A stretch of DNA of 64,000 bases from JACCZH01 sp963729445 (GTDB taxonomy: Bacteria > Chloroflexota > Chloroflexia > Thermomicrobiales > CFX8), in NCBI GenBank assembly GCA_963729445.1, contig CAVSNU010000005.1:868001-932000 (forward strand), in the 5' to 3' direction. Made by a program: the position numbers and the translations under genes. The notes below the pieces were generated by a model, which worked only from the letters and a program-made list of their open reading frames with translations, searched no databases and was not told the origin of the DNA. Positions within the stretch are counted from its first letter, which is position 1. The number at the start of each line of letters is the position of its first letter. Of the stretch, positions 53,092 through 62,750 are shown one piece after another.

Positions 53092-54354
53092 TTGACACCG
53101 TTTCCTAACGCCACGTCACAAATGAAGCGCTGGTTCGAGTCTGCCACAGGATGGCGGGAGGCAATTCTCCCCGCTTATGGGGGCGGATCCATTGCGAATC
53201 TGCCGGCTTCGATTCTGCAAGCATTCCGTCCACGTCACCACCGGGAAGCGTTTCCGGTACTCCCACCGCTCGAGAGCAACATACTCGATCCGGGCCTGTT
53301 AGAGGGCGCGCGAGTCGTGGTTCTGATCGTGATCGATGGGTTTGGCGCGGAGTCGCTGCGTTGGGCACAAGCACAGGGCGCGATAGAGCACTTCACTCAA
53401 GCACAGATGCATGCTGAAATGACGTCCGTCTTTCCATCAACGACGGCGGCGGCGTTGCCGACCCTGCAAACGGGGCTCGCACCGGCCCAGCACGGCATGG
53501 CCGGTTACACGATGTATCTCCAGGCACAGCAAGCGGCGATCAACATGATTACCTGGAAACCGGTCGGCGGTATGCCCGTGCGGTTACCCCTACCTGACCC
53601 CAGAGGGTTCCTGCGGGTTCCCACCATTTACGACTTGTTGGAGCGCCTCGACATTCCGTCGACGATCGTGTCCAATGTCGCCTTTGCGGATTCGGCCCTG
53701 ACGAGGGTGCAGTCGCCTGGTGTGCCGTACAGTGGACATCGCACCCCGGCTGAGTTCGCGGGACTGTTGCTCCGCGAGGTCGAGAAGCCGGGCCGGCGCT
53801 TTGTGTTTGGCTATTGGGATGGATTCGACGCTCTCTCGCACAGCTATGGACCAGAGAGCCCGATCGTGCTCGATGAGGTGCACCTGTTGGATCGCGCTCT
53901 GGGACGGGGCTTCCTGGATCGGCTGGGCGCGTCGGCCCGCGATGTGGCGGTCCTCGTGACGGCGGACCACGGCCACGCGCCGACATCTGAAGAGCGGACG
54001 TACTCGCTCAAGACCATCCTGCGCGAGCACAGCCCGGGGCGGTTGATTCCGACCGGGGACCGTCGAGCGTCCGGGTTGGCCTTTAACACCGTTTCGGGAC
54101 TGACCGCGCTGCGGGATCTTGCGGGTGAGGATGCCGTCATCCTCTCGGTGCATCGTGCGGTAGAGGCGGGTCTGTATGGACCTGGCAACGATCGCCACCC
54201 CGAGCTGGAAGCCCGCATCGGGAAGACGCTGCTGCTCGCCCGGGGTGAGGCCTCTTTCGTCTACCCGCAGTCGAGCAACCCTACCGCCGGCGGGCACGGC
54301 TCGTTAACCCCACGCGAGATGCTGGTGCCGCTGCTGGGCTGGCGTCGGGGATAA
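53092..54354 (+). CDS. Alkaline-phosphatase-superfamily (nucleotide pyrophosphatase-type) protein
   Basis: 420 residues. Metal and nucleophile region: VVVLIVIDGFGAESLRWAQ (metal Asp) and FPSTTAAALPTLQTGLAPAQ, with the catalytic Thr in the STTA motif typical of nucleotide pyrophosphatase/phosphodiesterases. HGMAGYTMYLQAQQAAINMI, WDGFDALSHSYGPES and LVTADHGHAPTSEER supply the second metal set (Asp/His). Start TTG at 53092 (AAGGG upstream); ATG 53122 is the alternative. It probably hydrolyses a phosphodiester. The substrate is unknown. Confidence 0.9.
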   Translation: MTPFPNATSQMKRWFESATGWREAILPAYGGGSIANLPASILQAFRPRHHREAFPVLPPLESNILDPGLLEGARVVVLIVIDGFGAESLRWAQAQGAIEHFTQAQMHAEMTSVFPSTTAAALPTLQTGLAPAQHGMAGYTMYLQAQQAAINMITWKPVGGMPVRLPLPDPRGFLRVPTIYDLLERLDIPSTIVSNVAFADSALTRVQSPGVPYSGHRTPAEFAGLLLREVEKPGRRFVFGYWDGFDALSHSYGPESPIVLDEVHLLDRALGRGFLDRLGASARDVAVLVTADHGHAPTSEERTYSLKTILREHSPGRLIPTGDRRASGLAFNTVSGLTALRDLAGEDAVILSVHRAVEAGLYGPGNDRHPELEARIGKTLLLARGEASFVYPQSSNPTAGGHGSLTPREMLVPLLGWRRG

Positions 54355-54376
54355 CGACGGCGCTTGTACCGCGATT

Positions 54377-54503
54377 CGTAGGGGCGCAATATGGAAGCGT
54401 TCAATTGGATCCGCGAATGAGGAACACGTAGCGGCGCAATTTATTGCGCCCTTTCCAACGTTCCGCGCAGCCAGGCAGGGGCGCAATAAATTGCGCCGCT
54501 ACG
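54377..54503. repeat. MITE-like inverted repeat related to the IS630 ends, copy 2
   Basis: Starts CGTAGGGGCGCAATATGGAA and ends TAAATTGCGCCGCTACG, with an inner palindrome around GTAGCGGCGCAATTTATTGC. The right outer arm found in the other copies is missing, so it looks truncated. Found in the gap before ctaAB. Confidence 0.7.
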
Positions 54504-54605
54504 CCAAATGGGTGACTTGCAACCATCGGATGAACCAGGAAATCTCCACAAGCACGCCCGAACGCATACAGGAATGCTCCGAATACGCGCTCTTTGACAG
54601 CCGCC

Positions 54606-56426
54606 CTAGGCGAATGCGTGGTCGATGGCCATTGCCACGAGGAGTGCGGCGAGGTAGTAGTTGCTGTACTTGAACAGCGGCCAGGCCAGGCGGGACGTAT
54701 CTTCGCGGAACATGCGCAGCGCCATCACGACGAACCAGGCGCCGAGCACTGCGGCGGTGACCCCGTAGACCCAGCCAACGATCCCGGCTGGAACCATCAA
54801 GAGCGTCACGGCAACCAGCAGGAATGAGTAGAGCAGGATCCGGCGGCGAGTCTCGTGCTCGCCGTGGGTCACGGGCAACATCGGGATGCCGGCGCGGCGA
54901 TAATCGTTCGCCTTCAAGAGCGCCAGACTCCAGAAATGGGGAGGTGTCCAGTAGAAGATGATCGCGGCAATCAGCACCGCGCCCAGGCTGAGCGATCCGG
55001 TGACGGCTGCCCAGCCAACCAGGGGTGGGAACGAGCCGGCCGCGCCACCAATGACGATATTCTGCGGGGTGGTGCGCTTCAGCTTGCGGGTATAGATGAG
55101 CACGTAGAAGAGGTTGCCTGACAGCGCCAGAGTTGCGGCCAACGGGTTCACGAGCCAGGCGAGCTCGACGACTGCCAGCGCGCTCAGCACCAGGCCAAAC
55201 GCCCGCACCTGATCCGATGTGAGTGAGCCCGTGGGAATCGGCCGCTTGCGGGTCCGCGCCATGAGTCCATCGATGTCACGGTCGTAGTAACAGTTCAGGG
55301 CGCTGGCTCCGCCGGAGGCGAGCGCTCCGCCGAGCAGCGTGAACAGAATGAGTTGCAGCGAAGGCCAACCCTGCGCCGCGATCAGCATCGCGCCAAGGGT
55401 GGTGATCTCCAGCAAGATCATGATGCCGGGCTTCGTGACACGTGCGAAATCGCGCAGGGTCTCGCGGAGCGCGAGGCGCGGGGCAGTGGTCTCGTGCTCC
55501 GCGACATAACTCGCCGTGAGCAGCGCGACAATCGCCATCCAGCTGACCGATGCCAGCGCCGACGGCGTCGCGTTCCACGCGCCGTCCAGAGACATGAGTG
55601 CCGCAAATCCTCCGAAGAGCATAGCGAGCGCCAGCGCGGAGCCGGCTACCAGTGCGACAGCACGCGCTTCTTTGCTGAGGCCGCGCTCGCGTTGGACTTC
55701 GTAAAGAAAAGCGCCGGCAGACGCAATGCTGAGCAACCCCGTGATGTAGTGAAACGACGTGAACCCACCGGCGGTTGAGAAACTGCTGCGCACCTGGTCC
55801 ACAGTGATGCCCGCAGACGGCCCGGCGATCGACGCCGCGATCAGCGCGAAGAGCAGTATGACCGCTAAGGCCCGCAGATAGCCGGAAAAGCGCTGAGGCA
55901 GGGCCAGCCGTGCGGCCGGAGCATCGGCAGCGCGCGAGGACATCCGTTGCCAGATCAGCACGACCGAGGCGGCGAGCGCGGCGATGACCGTTAGTGCGAG
56001 CGTGAGGTGTGCAGTCACGACCGCGGTCGGGAGGTCCTGAACGACGGCGAAGCCCCCGATTACCGCCTGTGCGAGGATGAGCACGAAGACGATGGCGGCC
56101 AGCCGCGTAATGAGGGCTTCAGAACGCAGGCGGAGGTGTGACACTGCGACAAATGCTGTGGACAACAAGACGATCGCCAGACCCCCGAAGCGATGTCCGA
56201 AAATGAGCGCACCGTTGATGTCGGTTGCGGGTGAGAGCTGACCGTTACAGAGCGGCCAACCGGAGCACGCGCGCCCCGAATCGGTGGCACTGACGATCGC
56301 GCCAAGCGTGACCAGGCCGATAGCCCAGATCAGCGTGACGACAGATAGCTGCAGGCAGAGACGTAATGCTCGTGCCTCGCTCTCTGCGCGAGTCGAAATC
56401 CGTTCTGCTGCTCCCTGGAGTCGCAA
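54606..56426 (-). CDS. ctaA/ctaB: Heme A synthase - heme O synthase fusion (CtaA-CtaB)
   Basis: 606 residues. The N-terminal half is CtaA/COX15-like: VTLGAIVSATDSGRACSGWP and LCNGQLSPATDINGALIFGH, with His in IFGHRFGGLAIVL and VTAHLTLALTVIAAL. The C-terminal half is a CtaB farnesyltransferase with ASALNCYYDRDIDGLMARTR (NxxxDxxxD) and RPIPTGSLTSDQVRAFGLVL. Both halves have many membrane spans. Fused CtaA-CtaB makes heme A from heme B through heme O for cytochrome c oxidase. The heme-B genes are at 5.6-9 kb. No cox genes are in this window. Confidence 0.93.
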   Translation of the reverse strand: MRLQGAAERISTRAESEARALRLCLQLSVVTLIWAIGLVTLGAIVSATDSGRACSGWPLCNGQLSPATDINGALIFGHRFGGLAIVLLSTAFVAVSHLRLRSEALITRLAAIVFVLILAQAVIGGFAVVQDLPTAVVTAHLTLALTVIAALAASVVLIWQRMSSRAADAPAARLALPQRFSGYLRALAVILLFALIAASIAGPSAGITVDQVRSSFSTAGGFTSFHYITGLLSIASAGAFLYEVQRERGLSKEARAVALVAGSALALAMLFGGFAALMSLDGAWNATPSALASVSWMAIVALLTASYVAEHETTAPRLALRETLRDFARVTKPGIMILLEITTLGAMLIAAQGWPSLQLILFTLLGGALASGGASALNCYYDRDIDGLMARTRKRPIPTGSLTSDQVRAFGLVLSALAVVELAWLVNPLAATLALSGNLFYVLIYTRKLKRTTPQNIVIGGAAGSFPPLVGWAAVTGSLSLGAVLIAAIIFYWTPPHFWSLALLKANDYRRAGIPMLPVTHGEHETRRRILLYSFLLVAVTLLMVPAGIVGWVYGVTAAVLGAWFVVMALRMFREDTSRLAWPLFKYSNYYLAALLVAMAIDHAFA

Positions 56427-56638
56427 GACACGACCTATCTACCGTCAGGCCATCATGCCGTGGAAGCGAAGTATGTGCATCGCTTCACAATTCCTTATTG
56501 TAGATCGGCGGCGGCGAAGTGTCACCCGTTCACGCGATATTACAAGTGTAGACCAAGTCTCCTGTCATCTCGACCGCGGCATGTGGGCAGGCCGAGATGA
56601 CGAATGGGAGGTCAGGGTCTATCGCATGAAGTGGAGAA

Positions 56639-57145
56639 CTACGCCTTGATGGCGAGCAGCTGATTGATCTTCTGCAATGCCTGCTGGTCGTTGGCGATGA
56701 GCCGGTCGATAACCTCATCAACCGAGCTCGATCCATCTTCCAGCGCCAAATCGCTCTTGACTCCCCACTGGTCGTCGGGGAGATCACGGATCAAGGACAG
56801 GATCGCCTCTCGGGCGGATACGAACGCGGACATCACGACGCGCGTCGGCAACTCGCTGGCATCGGCGTGAATTGCCAGGGCCTCTTCGAGGGTGATCCGG
56901 GCGTCGGCAGTTCCCATCATGTTCTGAATCTCGGTTGCACTCACACCTTCACGGGCGGTGAGGATCATGCGCTTGATGCCATGCGAGGCCACAAGCTCAC
57001 GGTTGCGCATCTCACCGATGATGGCATGTGCCTCAGCCTGGTTACCTTGGCCGCCACCGGTCTCTTCGGACAACATTGGTCGGACGCGGTGGTTGAGTTC
57101 TCGAACGGTCGAGATCAGCGCGTCGATCTTTTCGGTCTTCGCCAC
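56639..57145 (-). CDS. DinB-like helical bundle protein
   Basis: 168 residues from GTG at 57145, with AGGAGGGG six bases upstream; the open frame runs on to 57304 but without a ribosome site. The helical pattern IDALISTVRELNHRVRPMLS, ASELPTRVVMSAFVSAREAI, LSLIRDLPDDQWGVKSDL and VIDRLIANDQQALQKINQLL is in keeping with DinB/mycothiol-type bundles, although the usual His triad is not clear. Function is unknown. It diverges from the small zinc-ribbon protein gene by about 260 bases. Confidence 0.65.
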   Translation of the reverse strand: MAKTEKIDALISTVRELNHRVRPMLSEETGGGQGNQAEAHAIIGEMRNRELVASHGIKRMILTAREGVSATEIQNMMGTADARITLEEALAIHADASELPTRVVMSAFVSAREAILSLIRDLPDDQWGVKSDLALEDGSSSVDEVIDRLIANDQQALQKINQLLAIKA

Positions 57146-57403
57146 GAGCCCCTCCTGAGTGTTATTCCCATCTAACGACGATATGTGTAGAGATGGGGTT
57201 TCAGCGTACATCTGGCAGAAAATTCTCGCCATTGTACGCGTGAATGGCACGCTACACAATATCGCCCGAATATGGGCCAAAATATCGTAGACGTATAGTA
57301 CCATTGCGGCACCGAGAGGCAGTTTACTGCTTCCTGTGAATCTGTCAGCAAAGAGCTCTGACCGCTCTGGTGGGCGGAGGATGTTCGAGGGAGTTTCAGA
57401 ACG

Positions 57404-57772
57404 ATGTCAGTACGTCGCCGGACACCGCTCGTTTGCCCGCTCTGCGGTAACGACCTGGTTGATGTCCGGATCACCCCACTCGGTCAGGTGACAGCCGGAC
57501 TGCGCTGGGAGATGCACGCCGGGCGCTGTCCGGAACATGGTTGGTTCCAGGCAGAGATGATTTCCAAGCCACCGCGTGAGATTTTCCCGGTGTCACGGCC
57601 AGGTGGAGTAGCGCGCAAGCTCCAGATTGGTGGCCGGCCGGTGTACTCATTCCCAACGGTATGGGATTCTATCGGCGGCCGGACAGCGGTTGATCCATAC
57701 GACCCTGCGATGTGGGCAGTTGACTGGCAACGCTTGCCCGATCGAGAAGAAATCGCCCTCTCCAACTCGTAA
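57404..57772 (+). CDS. Small zinc-ribbon-like hypothetical protein
   Basis: 122 residues. An N-terminal CPLCGNDLVDVRITPLG and RCPEHGWFQAEM give a possible CxxC..CxxH metal site. The rest, PVYSFPTVWDSIGGRTAVDP, has no recognised domain. It is upstream of the AI-2E-type permease gene, 52 bases apart. Confidence 0.6.
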   Translation: MSVRRRTPLVCPLCGNDLVDVRITPLGQVTAGLRWEMHAGRCPEHGWFQAEMISKPPREIFPVSRPGGVARKLQIGGRPVYSFPTVWDSIGGRTAVDPYDPAMWAVDWQRLPDREEIALSNS

Positions 57773-57824
57773 GCGGCGGGAAACCCGCCTGGTAGCGTGG
57801 GTTGCGAGCGTGGGTTCAGGGGGT

Positions 57825-59060
57825 ATGGGAGAGGCACACAGCGTGGCCGAGGGTGATCCTCAGCGGCATGAGAACCAGTCGAGGTCATTTCGGCCGGGTC
57901 TAACGCCCCTGTCGCTGCTGATTGTGCTCGTCATTTTTTACCTCTTCGTTCAGGTTCAGATCGTCGTCTTTCTCCTGCTATTTGCTGTCCTGTTCGCCAC
58001 TGTCATCGAGCGGCCCGTGATCAAGCTTGAGAAGCGGGGGATGCCCAGGGCAGCCGGCATTCTGACCGTGTACGCGACGATTCTGGTTGTTGTCGTCGGC
58101 TTGAGCCTGATGGTCGTCCCGCTCGTGACCTCTGAGGCGCGCATCTTCATGGATGAAATACCGATCATCATGGAAGATGTCGCCGAGGGGTGGCGCACGA
58201 GCGACAACCAACTGCTCTCGACGACCGGCTATCGTCTGATAACCCAGCTACGCTTCCGGTTTGAGAATCCACCACCGCCGACGAGCGGCACGGCAATTGG
58301 GCTGATCAGCAACATTGGCGGCGTGATCTTCGGGCTCATTGCGACGTTTGTGATCGGTTTCTACTACTTGATGGAGAAGCGGCTCTTCAAGCGGCTGCTC
58401 TTGCTGCAGCTCTCAGCGTCCAACCGTGACCGGACCAACGCCATCTGGAACGACGTTGAATCGAAGGTGGGTGACTGGCTGCGCGGCCAGTTGTTCTTGA
58501 TGTTGATCATTGGCGTTGCCGCAGGCATCGGCTATGGCTTCATTGGCGTGCGGTTCTGGCTCTTGCTGGCAATATGGGCCGGCATCACCGAGCTCGTGCC
58601 GATCATCGGACCCTGGATCGGTGGTATTCCAGCCGTGGCGATCGCCCTGCTCCATTCGTGGCAGCAGGCAGCCCTCGTCGTCGCGTTCATCGTCTTGTTG
58701 CAGCTTGCCGAGAACAGCATCCTGGTGCCAAGGATCATGAAGGGGACGATTGGTCTCTCTCCCTTGACCGTTTTTCTGGCCGTGCTGGCAGGCGGGCAGT
58801 ACATGGGGCCGCTTGGGGCGTTGCTTGCCTTGCCGATAGCCGCCGCGCTACAGGTCGTCATCCAGGATGTATTACGTGTACGCCAGCAGCGGGTAGCGCT
58901 GGGACCCGCGTTTGAGGAGGGGATTGATCCTCCACAATCATGGCGCTCGATCGTGACGCAATTTCTTGCAGACGACGAGCGCGACCAGCGCGATCAAGCG
59001 CAGGTGGATCCGGCTCAGCCTATTGGACGGGCCGAGAAGCGAGACAGTAAGACGGATTAG
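57825..59060 (+). CDS. AI-2E family transporter (PerM/YdiK-like)
   Basis: 411 residues from ATG at 57825 (AGGGGG upstream). Eight membrane segments; SLLIVLVIFYLFVQVQIVVF, FAVLFATVIERPVIKLEKRG, the large periplasmic loop, FGLIATFVIGFYYLMEKRLF and ITELVPIIGPWIGGIPAVAI, ISP-type signature IGPWIGGIPA. The family includes PerM, YdiK and Na+/H+ antiporter-like members; AI-2 export is shown for only some of them. It is followed by the ThDP-enzyme gene on the same strand, 24 bases later. Confidence 0.88.
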   Translation: MGEAHSVAEGDPQRHENQSRSFRPGLTPLSLLIVLVIFYLFVQVQIVVFLLLFAVLFATVIERPVIKLEKRGMPRAAGILTVYATILVVVVGLSLMVVPLVTSEARIFMDEIPIIMEDVAEGWRTSDNQLLSTTGYRLITQLRFRFENPPPPTSGTAIGLISNIGGVIFGLIATFVIGFYYLMEKRLFKRLLLLQLSASNRDRTNAIWNDVESKVGDWLRGQLFLMLIIGVAAGIGYGFIGVRFWLLLAIWAGITELVPIIGPWIGGIPAVAIALLHSWQQAALVVAFIVLLQLAENSILVPRIMKGTIGLSPLTVFLAVLAGGQYMGPLGALLALPIAAALQVVIQDVLRVRQQRVALGPAFEEGIDPPQSWRSIVTQFLADDERDQRDQAQVDPAQPIGRAEKRDSKTD

Positions 59061-59084
59061 TCGCGGACGTAAGGGGAGCACACG

Positions 59085-60677
59085 TTGGAGACGATGACCG
59101 GCGGACAGATCGTAGCAGCTACTCTAGCGGAATTAGGCGTACAGACGATCTTCTCAGTCTCCGGTAATCAGATCCTTCCCATTTATGACGCCGCGGCTGA
59201 CGCCGGCTTACGCATCATTCACATGCGCCACGAGTCGGCAGCGGCGTATGCTGCCGCCGGATCCGCCGAGATCACCGGCATGCCGGGGGTGCTCCTGGTC
59301 TCCGCCGGGCCGGGTCATCTGGCGGCACTGACCGGCGTCGCGGTGGCCCACAGCATGGAACTGCCCCTGCTCTATCTCAGTGGCGGGAGCCCGGTGTCGG
59401 AGCGCGGTCTCGGAGCGTTTCAGGATCTCGATCAACGTCAGGCCGCCCGAGTCGCCTGTAAGGACGCCCTGGACGTCACCAGTATCGACACTCTCCGGCC
59501 GACGCTGGCGCGGGCCTGGCGCCTGGCGAGCTCGGGCGTACCAGGACCGGTGCACGTGACGCTCCCGGCGGATATCCTGCTTGAGTCCACTGCGAATCAG
59601 CCACGTATTCAAGTTGAGCCCCTGGTCGACAACCTCTCGGCACAACATCGCTCGACGCTGACTCGTATGGCGAATGCGCTGTCCGAGGCAGAGCGTCCGC
59701 TGGTGATCGCGCGTCCCTCGGCCGCTCGTGGAAAAGCAGGAGAGCTGCTGCGCGAGATGACCGCGAGGCTCGGGATCGGCCCCGTTATTACGGAGTCGCC
59801 GCGCGGTCTGAGTGACGTGAAGTACTCGGAGATCATCGAGCGGTATCCGGAGAGTGATTGCGTGCTCGTCATCGGGCCGGCTGATTTCTCGGTCGGCTTC
59901 CTGCGCGAAGACATTATCGCGACCGCCGGCCGTGTGCTGTTGATCGACGCCGATGGCGATCCCGAGCCCAACCGGAAACCGAATCTCAGGGTATCCTGCC
60001 CGGTTGAAGCGTCCCTGCAGCACATGGTGGAGCGGTTGCCGGAAACCGGCAATGCGGAGGCATCCTGGAGAGCGCAGTGGCCGATTCGCGCGGCCGCAAA
60101 TGGCTCGACGAGCTCGGAGCCGGTTGGGCTGCACCCGCTTGAAGTTGCGGCTGCCTTGCGCGAAGTTCTGGAACCGAACGATCTCGTCGTGCTGGATGGC
60201 GGCGAGTTCTGCCAGTGGGTCCGGCTCGGTATTCGCGATCTTCCCAACCGGGTATTCTGGAACGGCAAACTCGGCGCAATCGGCGGCGCCGTTCCCTTGG
60301 GCGTCGGGCTGCGGGCGACCGGGCACCGCGGCAAGGTATTCGTCCTGCTCGGCGACGGCAGTGCGGGGTACCACCTGAGCGAGTTCGAAACGGCGGCGCG
60401 TTATGGATTGCCAATCATCGCCATCGTCGGGAATGACGCTCGCTGGGCCGCCGAGTGGCATCAACAGCTCGCGCGTTACGGCCGAGATCGGGTCTTCGAG
60501 ACGACGCTGTTGCCTGCCCGGTACGACCGGGCCGCGGCAGGATTCGGGGGCGCTGGTGTCCATGTTACCGACGCGATCGCACTGAGTTACGCGCTGTCCG
60601 CCAGCCTCCCGGCGACGCAGCCGACCCTCATTAACGTCCCGGTTCTCCCCATCCGCAGCCCTGCGGTCCTGGTTTAG
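59085..60677 (+). CDS. Thiamine-diphosphate-dependent enzyme (acetolactate-synthase-like)
   Basis: 530 residues from TTG at 59085 (AAGGGGAG six bases upstream). The N-terminal Pyr domain has the ThDP-activating Glu in IIHMRHESAAAYAAAG. A central Rossmann-type domain follows, then the PP domain with LGDGSAGYHLSEFETAARYG, IIAIVGNDARWAAEWHQ (GDGS..N ThDP motif). Acetolactate synthase, oxalyl-CoA decarboxylase, sulfoacetaldehyde acetyltransferase or benzoylformate decarboxylase are all possible; the sequence shows no decisive substrate residue. Large antisense frames over this gene are shadows. Confidence 0.88.
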   Translation: METMTGGQIVAATLAELGVQTIFSVSGNQILPIYDAAADAGLRIIHMRHESAAAYAAAGSAEITGMPGVLLVSAGPGHLAALTGVAVAHSMELPLLYLSGGSPVSERGLGAFQDLDQRQAARVACKDALDVTSIDTLRPTLARAWRLASSGVPGPVHVTLPADILLESTANQPRIQVEPLVDNLSAQHRSTLTRMANALSEAERPLVIARPSAARGKAGELLREMTARLGIGPVITESPRGLSDVKYSEIIERYPESDCVLVIGPADFSVGFLREDIIATAGRVLLIDADGDPEPNRKPNLRVSCPVEASLQHMVERLPETGNAEASWRAQWPIRAAANGSTSSEPVGLHPLEVAAALREVLEPNDLVVLDGGEFCQWVRLGIRDLPNRVFWNGKLGAIGGAVPLGVGLRATGHRGKVFVLLGDGSAGYHLSEFETAARYGLPIIAIVGNDARWAAEWHQQLARYGRDRVFETTLLPARYDRAAAGFGGAGVHVTDAIALSYALSASLPATQPTLINVPVLPIRSPAVLV

Positions 60678-60795
60678 ATCGATCGGCGGCACGTGACGGA
60701 GACCCTGCAGCGGTTTTCCTGACGCTTGTCTTTCGTAACGGCGCAAGGATGGGATCGGCAGGTGAATCGGCCCGTGTCCAAGGCATCTCTCGCTC

Positions 60796-60980
60796 CGTAC
60801 GGGCGCAATGATGAGGTTGTCCTGATTGATCCGGTCATGAGGAATGCGTAGCGGCGCAATTTATTGCGCCTTGCCTGGCCGCCCGGGCGCCGGAGAGGGC
60901 GCAATAAATTGCGCCGCTACGAACAGGGGGCCACAATTATCGGATGAACCAAGACAGCTTCATAATTGCGCCGCTACGCA
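60796..60980. repeat. MITE-like inverted repeat related to the IS630 ends, copy 3
   Basis: The most complete copy. Left end CGTACGGGCGCAATGATGAG, right end CATAATTGCGCCGCTACGCA (inverse CGTAGCGGCGCAATTATG), and an inner palindrome (GTAGCGGCGCAATTTATTGC and its inverse). It fills most of the 60678-61038 gap, where no gene is seen. Confidence 0.78.
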
Positions 60981-61038
60981 GAACAGGCTTACTCCCAATT
61001 CATTTTTGGATCAAGGTTGGGAGAACACGGGCGGTGCG

Positions 61039-61905
61039 CTAGATGCCGCCGGTCATGATCGTGGGGCCGGTGGGGAGGTCAAGATCCTCGCGTGACTCGA
61101 CCGTGATGCGCACATCAATGTAGCGGTTGAAGCTATCGGGTGGAACAAGTATCTTCTGCCCGCGACCGAACTGATCGACTTCGAGTACCCCGAGGCCCGC
61201 GTACTCCTCGCGAACCGCGTCAGTCAGCACCCAGACGATATACATCTGACCCTCAGCCGCCGGAGGCATGTCGCGTACCACCAGCATCGCGGTGTTGTCG
61301 TGCCGGTCGATGTAGAGCCGGCCACGCGCGAGCGGTGCGGCACTGGTTTCAACGAGCTCGACGACGTCGTCCGCAAGGAGCACATCCGTTGCCTGGCTCT
61401 GCTCCTGTTGAAAGACAGCCAACTGACCGCGCTGCTCGCTGATCTGGTCTTGCATGACAAGTGACGTCATGATGAAGATGATGGCGATGACCGTGGACGG
61501 CACGGCAGCGGCCCAGGCCAGCTTCGGGACGCTCAGCTTCCAGCGTCGCCAGCGTTCTCTCAGACCGATCGGCGGGAGGGCACGTGCGCGAGCTTCTTCC
61601 TGCGACTCCATGGCGAGTGCGTCGATCCTGGCGAGGATGCCTGCCTTGGCACGGAGCGGTACGTGTTGCGGCGGGCTAGCGTACGCCAGCAACTCGCTTA
61701 CGCGCGCGTAGCCCGCAAGCTCGGCCTGCCATTCAGGACGGTCGTCAATGTACGTTTCAATGAACTCGGTGTCTTCCGGGGACAATGCGTTGAGTGCATA
61801 TCCAGCCAGGAGCTCGGAGATTTCCTCGGTGACAGCCTTGAGCGCGTTGCGCTGCGAGTCAGGCCCCAACTCGCTCTTCGACTGATGACCGTCACTGCGT
61901 GACAA
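61039..61905 (-). CDS. RskA-type anti-sigma factor
   Basis: 288 residues. The N-terminal cytoplasmic part (TEEISELLAGYALNALSPED, ETYIDDRPEWQAELAGYARV) is the anti-sigma domain; it lacks a zinc HxxxCxxC motif. One membrane span, LAWAAAVPSTVIAIIFIMTS, lies near residue 130. The C-terminal extracytoplasmic RskA domain has GRLYIDRHDNTAMLVVRDMP and QMYIVWVLTDAVREEYAGLG. The sigma gene lies four bases upstream on the same strand, so it is its cognate regulator; it probably releases the sigma factor by regulated proteolysis. Confidence 0.9.
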   Translation of the reverse strand: MSRSDGHQSKSELGPDSQRNALKAVTEEISELLAGYALNALSPEDTEFIETYIDDRPEWQAELAGYARVSELLAYASPPQHVPLRAKAGILARIDALAMESQEEARARALPPIGLRERWRRWKLSVPKLAWAAAVPSTVIAIIFIMTSLVMQDQISEQRGQLAVFQQEQSQATDVLLADDVVELVETSAAPLARGRLYIDRHDNTAMLVVRDMPPAAEGQMYIVWVLTDAVREEYAGLGVLEVDQFGRGQKILVPPDSFNRYIDVRITVESREDLDLPTGPTIMTGGI

Positions 61906-61909
61906 AATA

Positions 61910-62524
61910 TTACTCTTCCAGAACTACCATTAACTTCTTCAGCCCGAGACGAATTCGGGTCTTGACCGTGCCCAGCGGTTCGTCCAGATAAGCGGCAATC
62001 TCGCGCTGGGAATACCCGCTAAAGAACGCGAGCTCAATCGTCACACGCTGGGCGTCCGGCAGGGTGTCCATCGCCGCAGAGACTTTTGCTCTCAGTGCCC
62101 GGGCCTCGACCGCTTCTTCAACGTTTGTGGCGTCATCCACCAGCCCATAGAGAACATCGCTGATATTCGTCGAGTCGGAACGCTGTGGTCGACGCTGTCT
62201 CTTGCGAACCTCATCGATGGCCAGATTGTGGGTGATGCTGAGTAGCCAGCTGGCGAAGTTCCCACGCGACCTTCTGAATCTGTCCGCTTGCAGCCACGTG
62301 CGCACGAACACTTCCTGCAGGATCTCTTCGGCGAGCGCGCTATCCTTTACGATCCGGACAGCAAACGAGTAGACCACGCGGGCGTAGCGTCCATACAGAG
62401 TCTCAAGAGCGCCTGCATCCCCAAGAGCGACGCGTCGGATCAACTCAGCGTCAGTCGCTTCGTCGGACTCTGTCGGATCAGGCACACGGCCAAGGTAGTG
62501 CAGGCGGCGTGCGTGCTCGCTCAT
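61910..62524 (-). CDS. ECF-type RNA polymerase sigma factor
   Basis: 204 residues. Region 2: LETLYGRYARVVYSFAVRIV, KDSALAEEILQEVFVRTWLQ and FASWLLSITHNLAIDEVRKR. Region 4: MDTLPDAQRVTIELAFFSGY, SQREIAAYLDEPLGTVKTRI, RLGLKKLMVVLEE. It is an SigK/RskA-like pair with the downstream anti-sigma gene. The N-terminus (SEHARRLHYLGRVPDPTESD) is longer than usual and could be trimmed. Confidence 0.92.
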   Translation of the reverse strand: MSEHARRLHYLGRVPDPTESDEATDAELIRRVALGDAGALETLYGRYARVVYSFAVRIVKDSALAEEILQEVFVRTWLQADRFRRSRGNFASWLLSITHNLAIDEVRKRQRRPQRSDSTNISDVLYGLVDDATNVEEAVEARALRAKVSAAMDTLPDAQRVTIELAFFSGYSQREIAAYLDEPLGTVKTRIRLGLKKLMVVLEE

Positions 62525-62750
62525 GCCCTGCTGACCAAACGCCGATCCGCGTCACACTCAGGTATACGCCGAAGCAGGCCTTGCAGGATGCATCTTCGCG
62601 GAAACAGGCTCATGATCATCGCCTCGCTCGCCGTCACGATGGAAAACAACGTTGATGGGCGGCACTAGATTGTCCAGGTCGTTAGCGTAAGTATAGTAAT
62701 CCACATTGCGACGTGAACGGCACGGCCAGACGATGGCCAGGATTGTGCGA

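Noticed and set aside
59208..60746. 512-codon minus-strand frame
   Set aside because: It is the antisense shadow of the ThDP enzyme; high GC often gives long antisense frames here.
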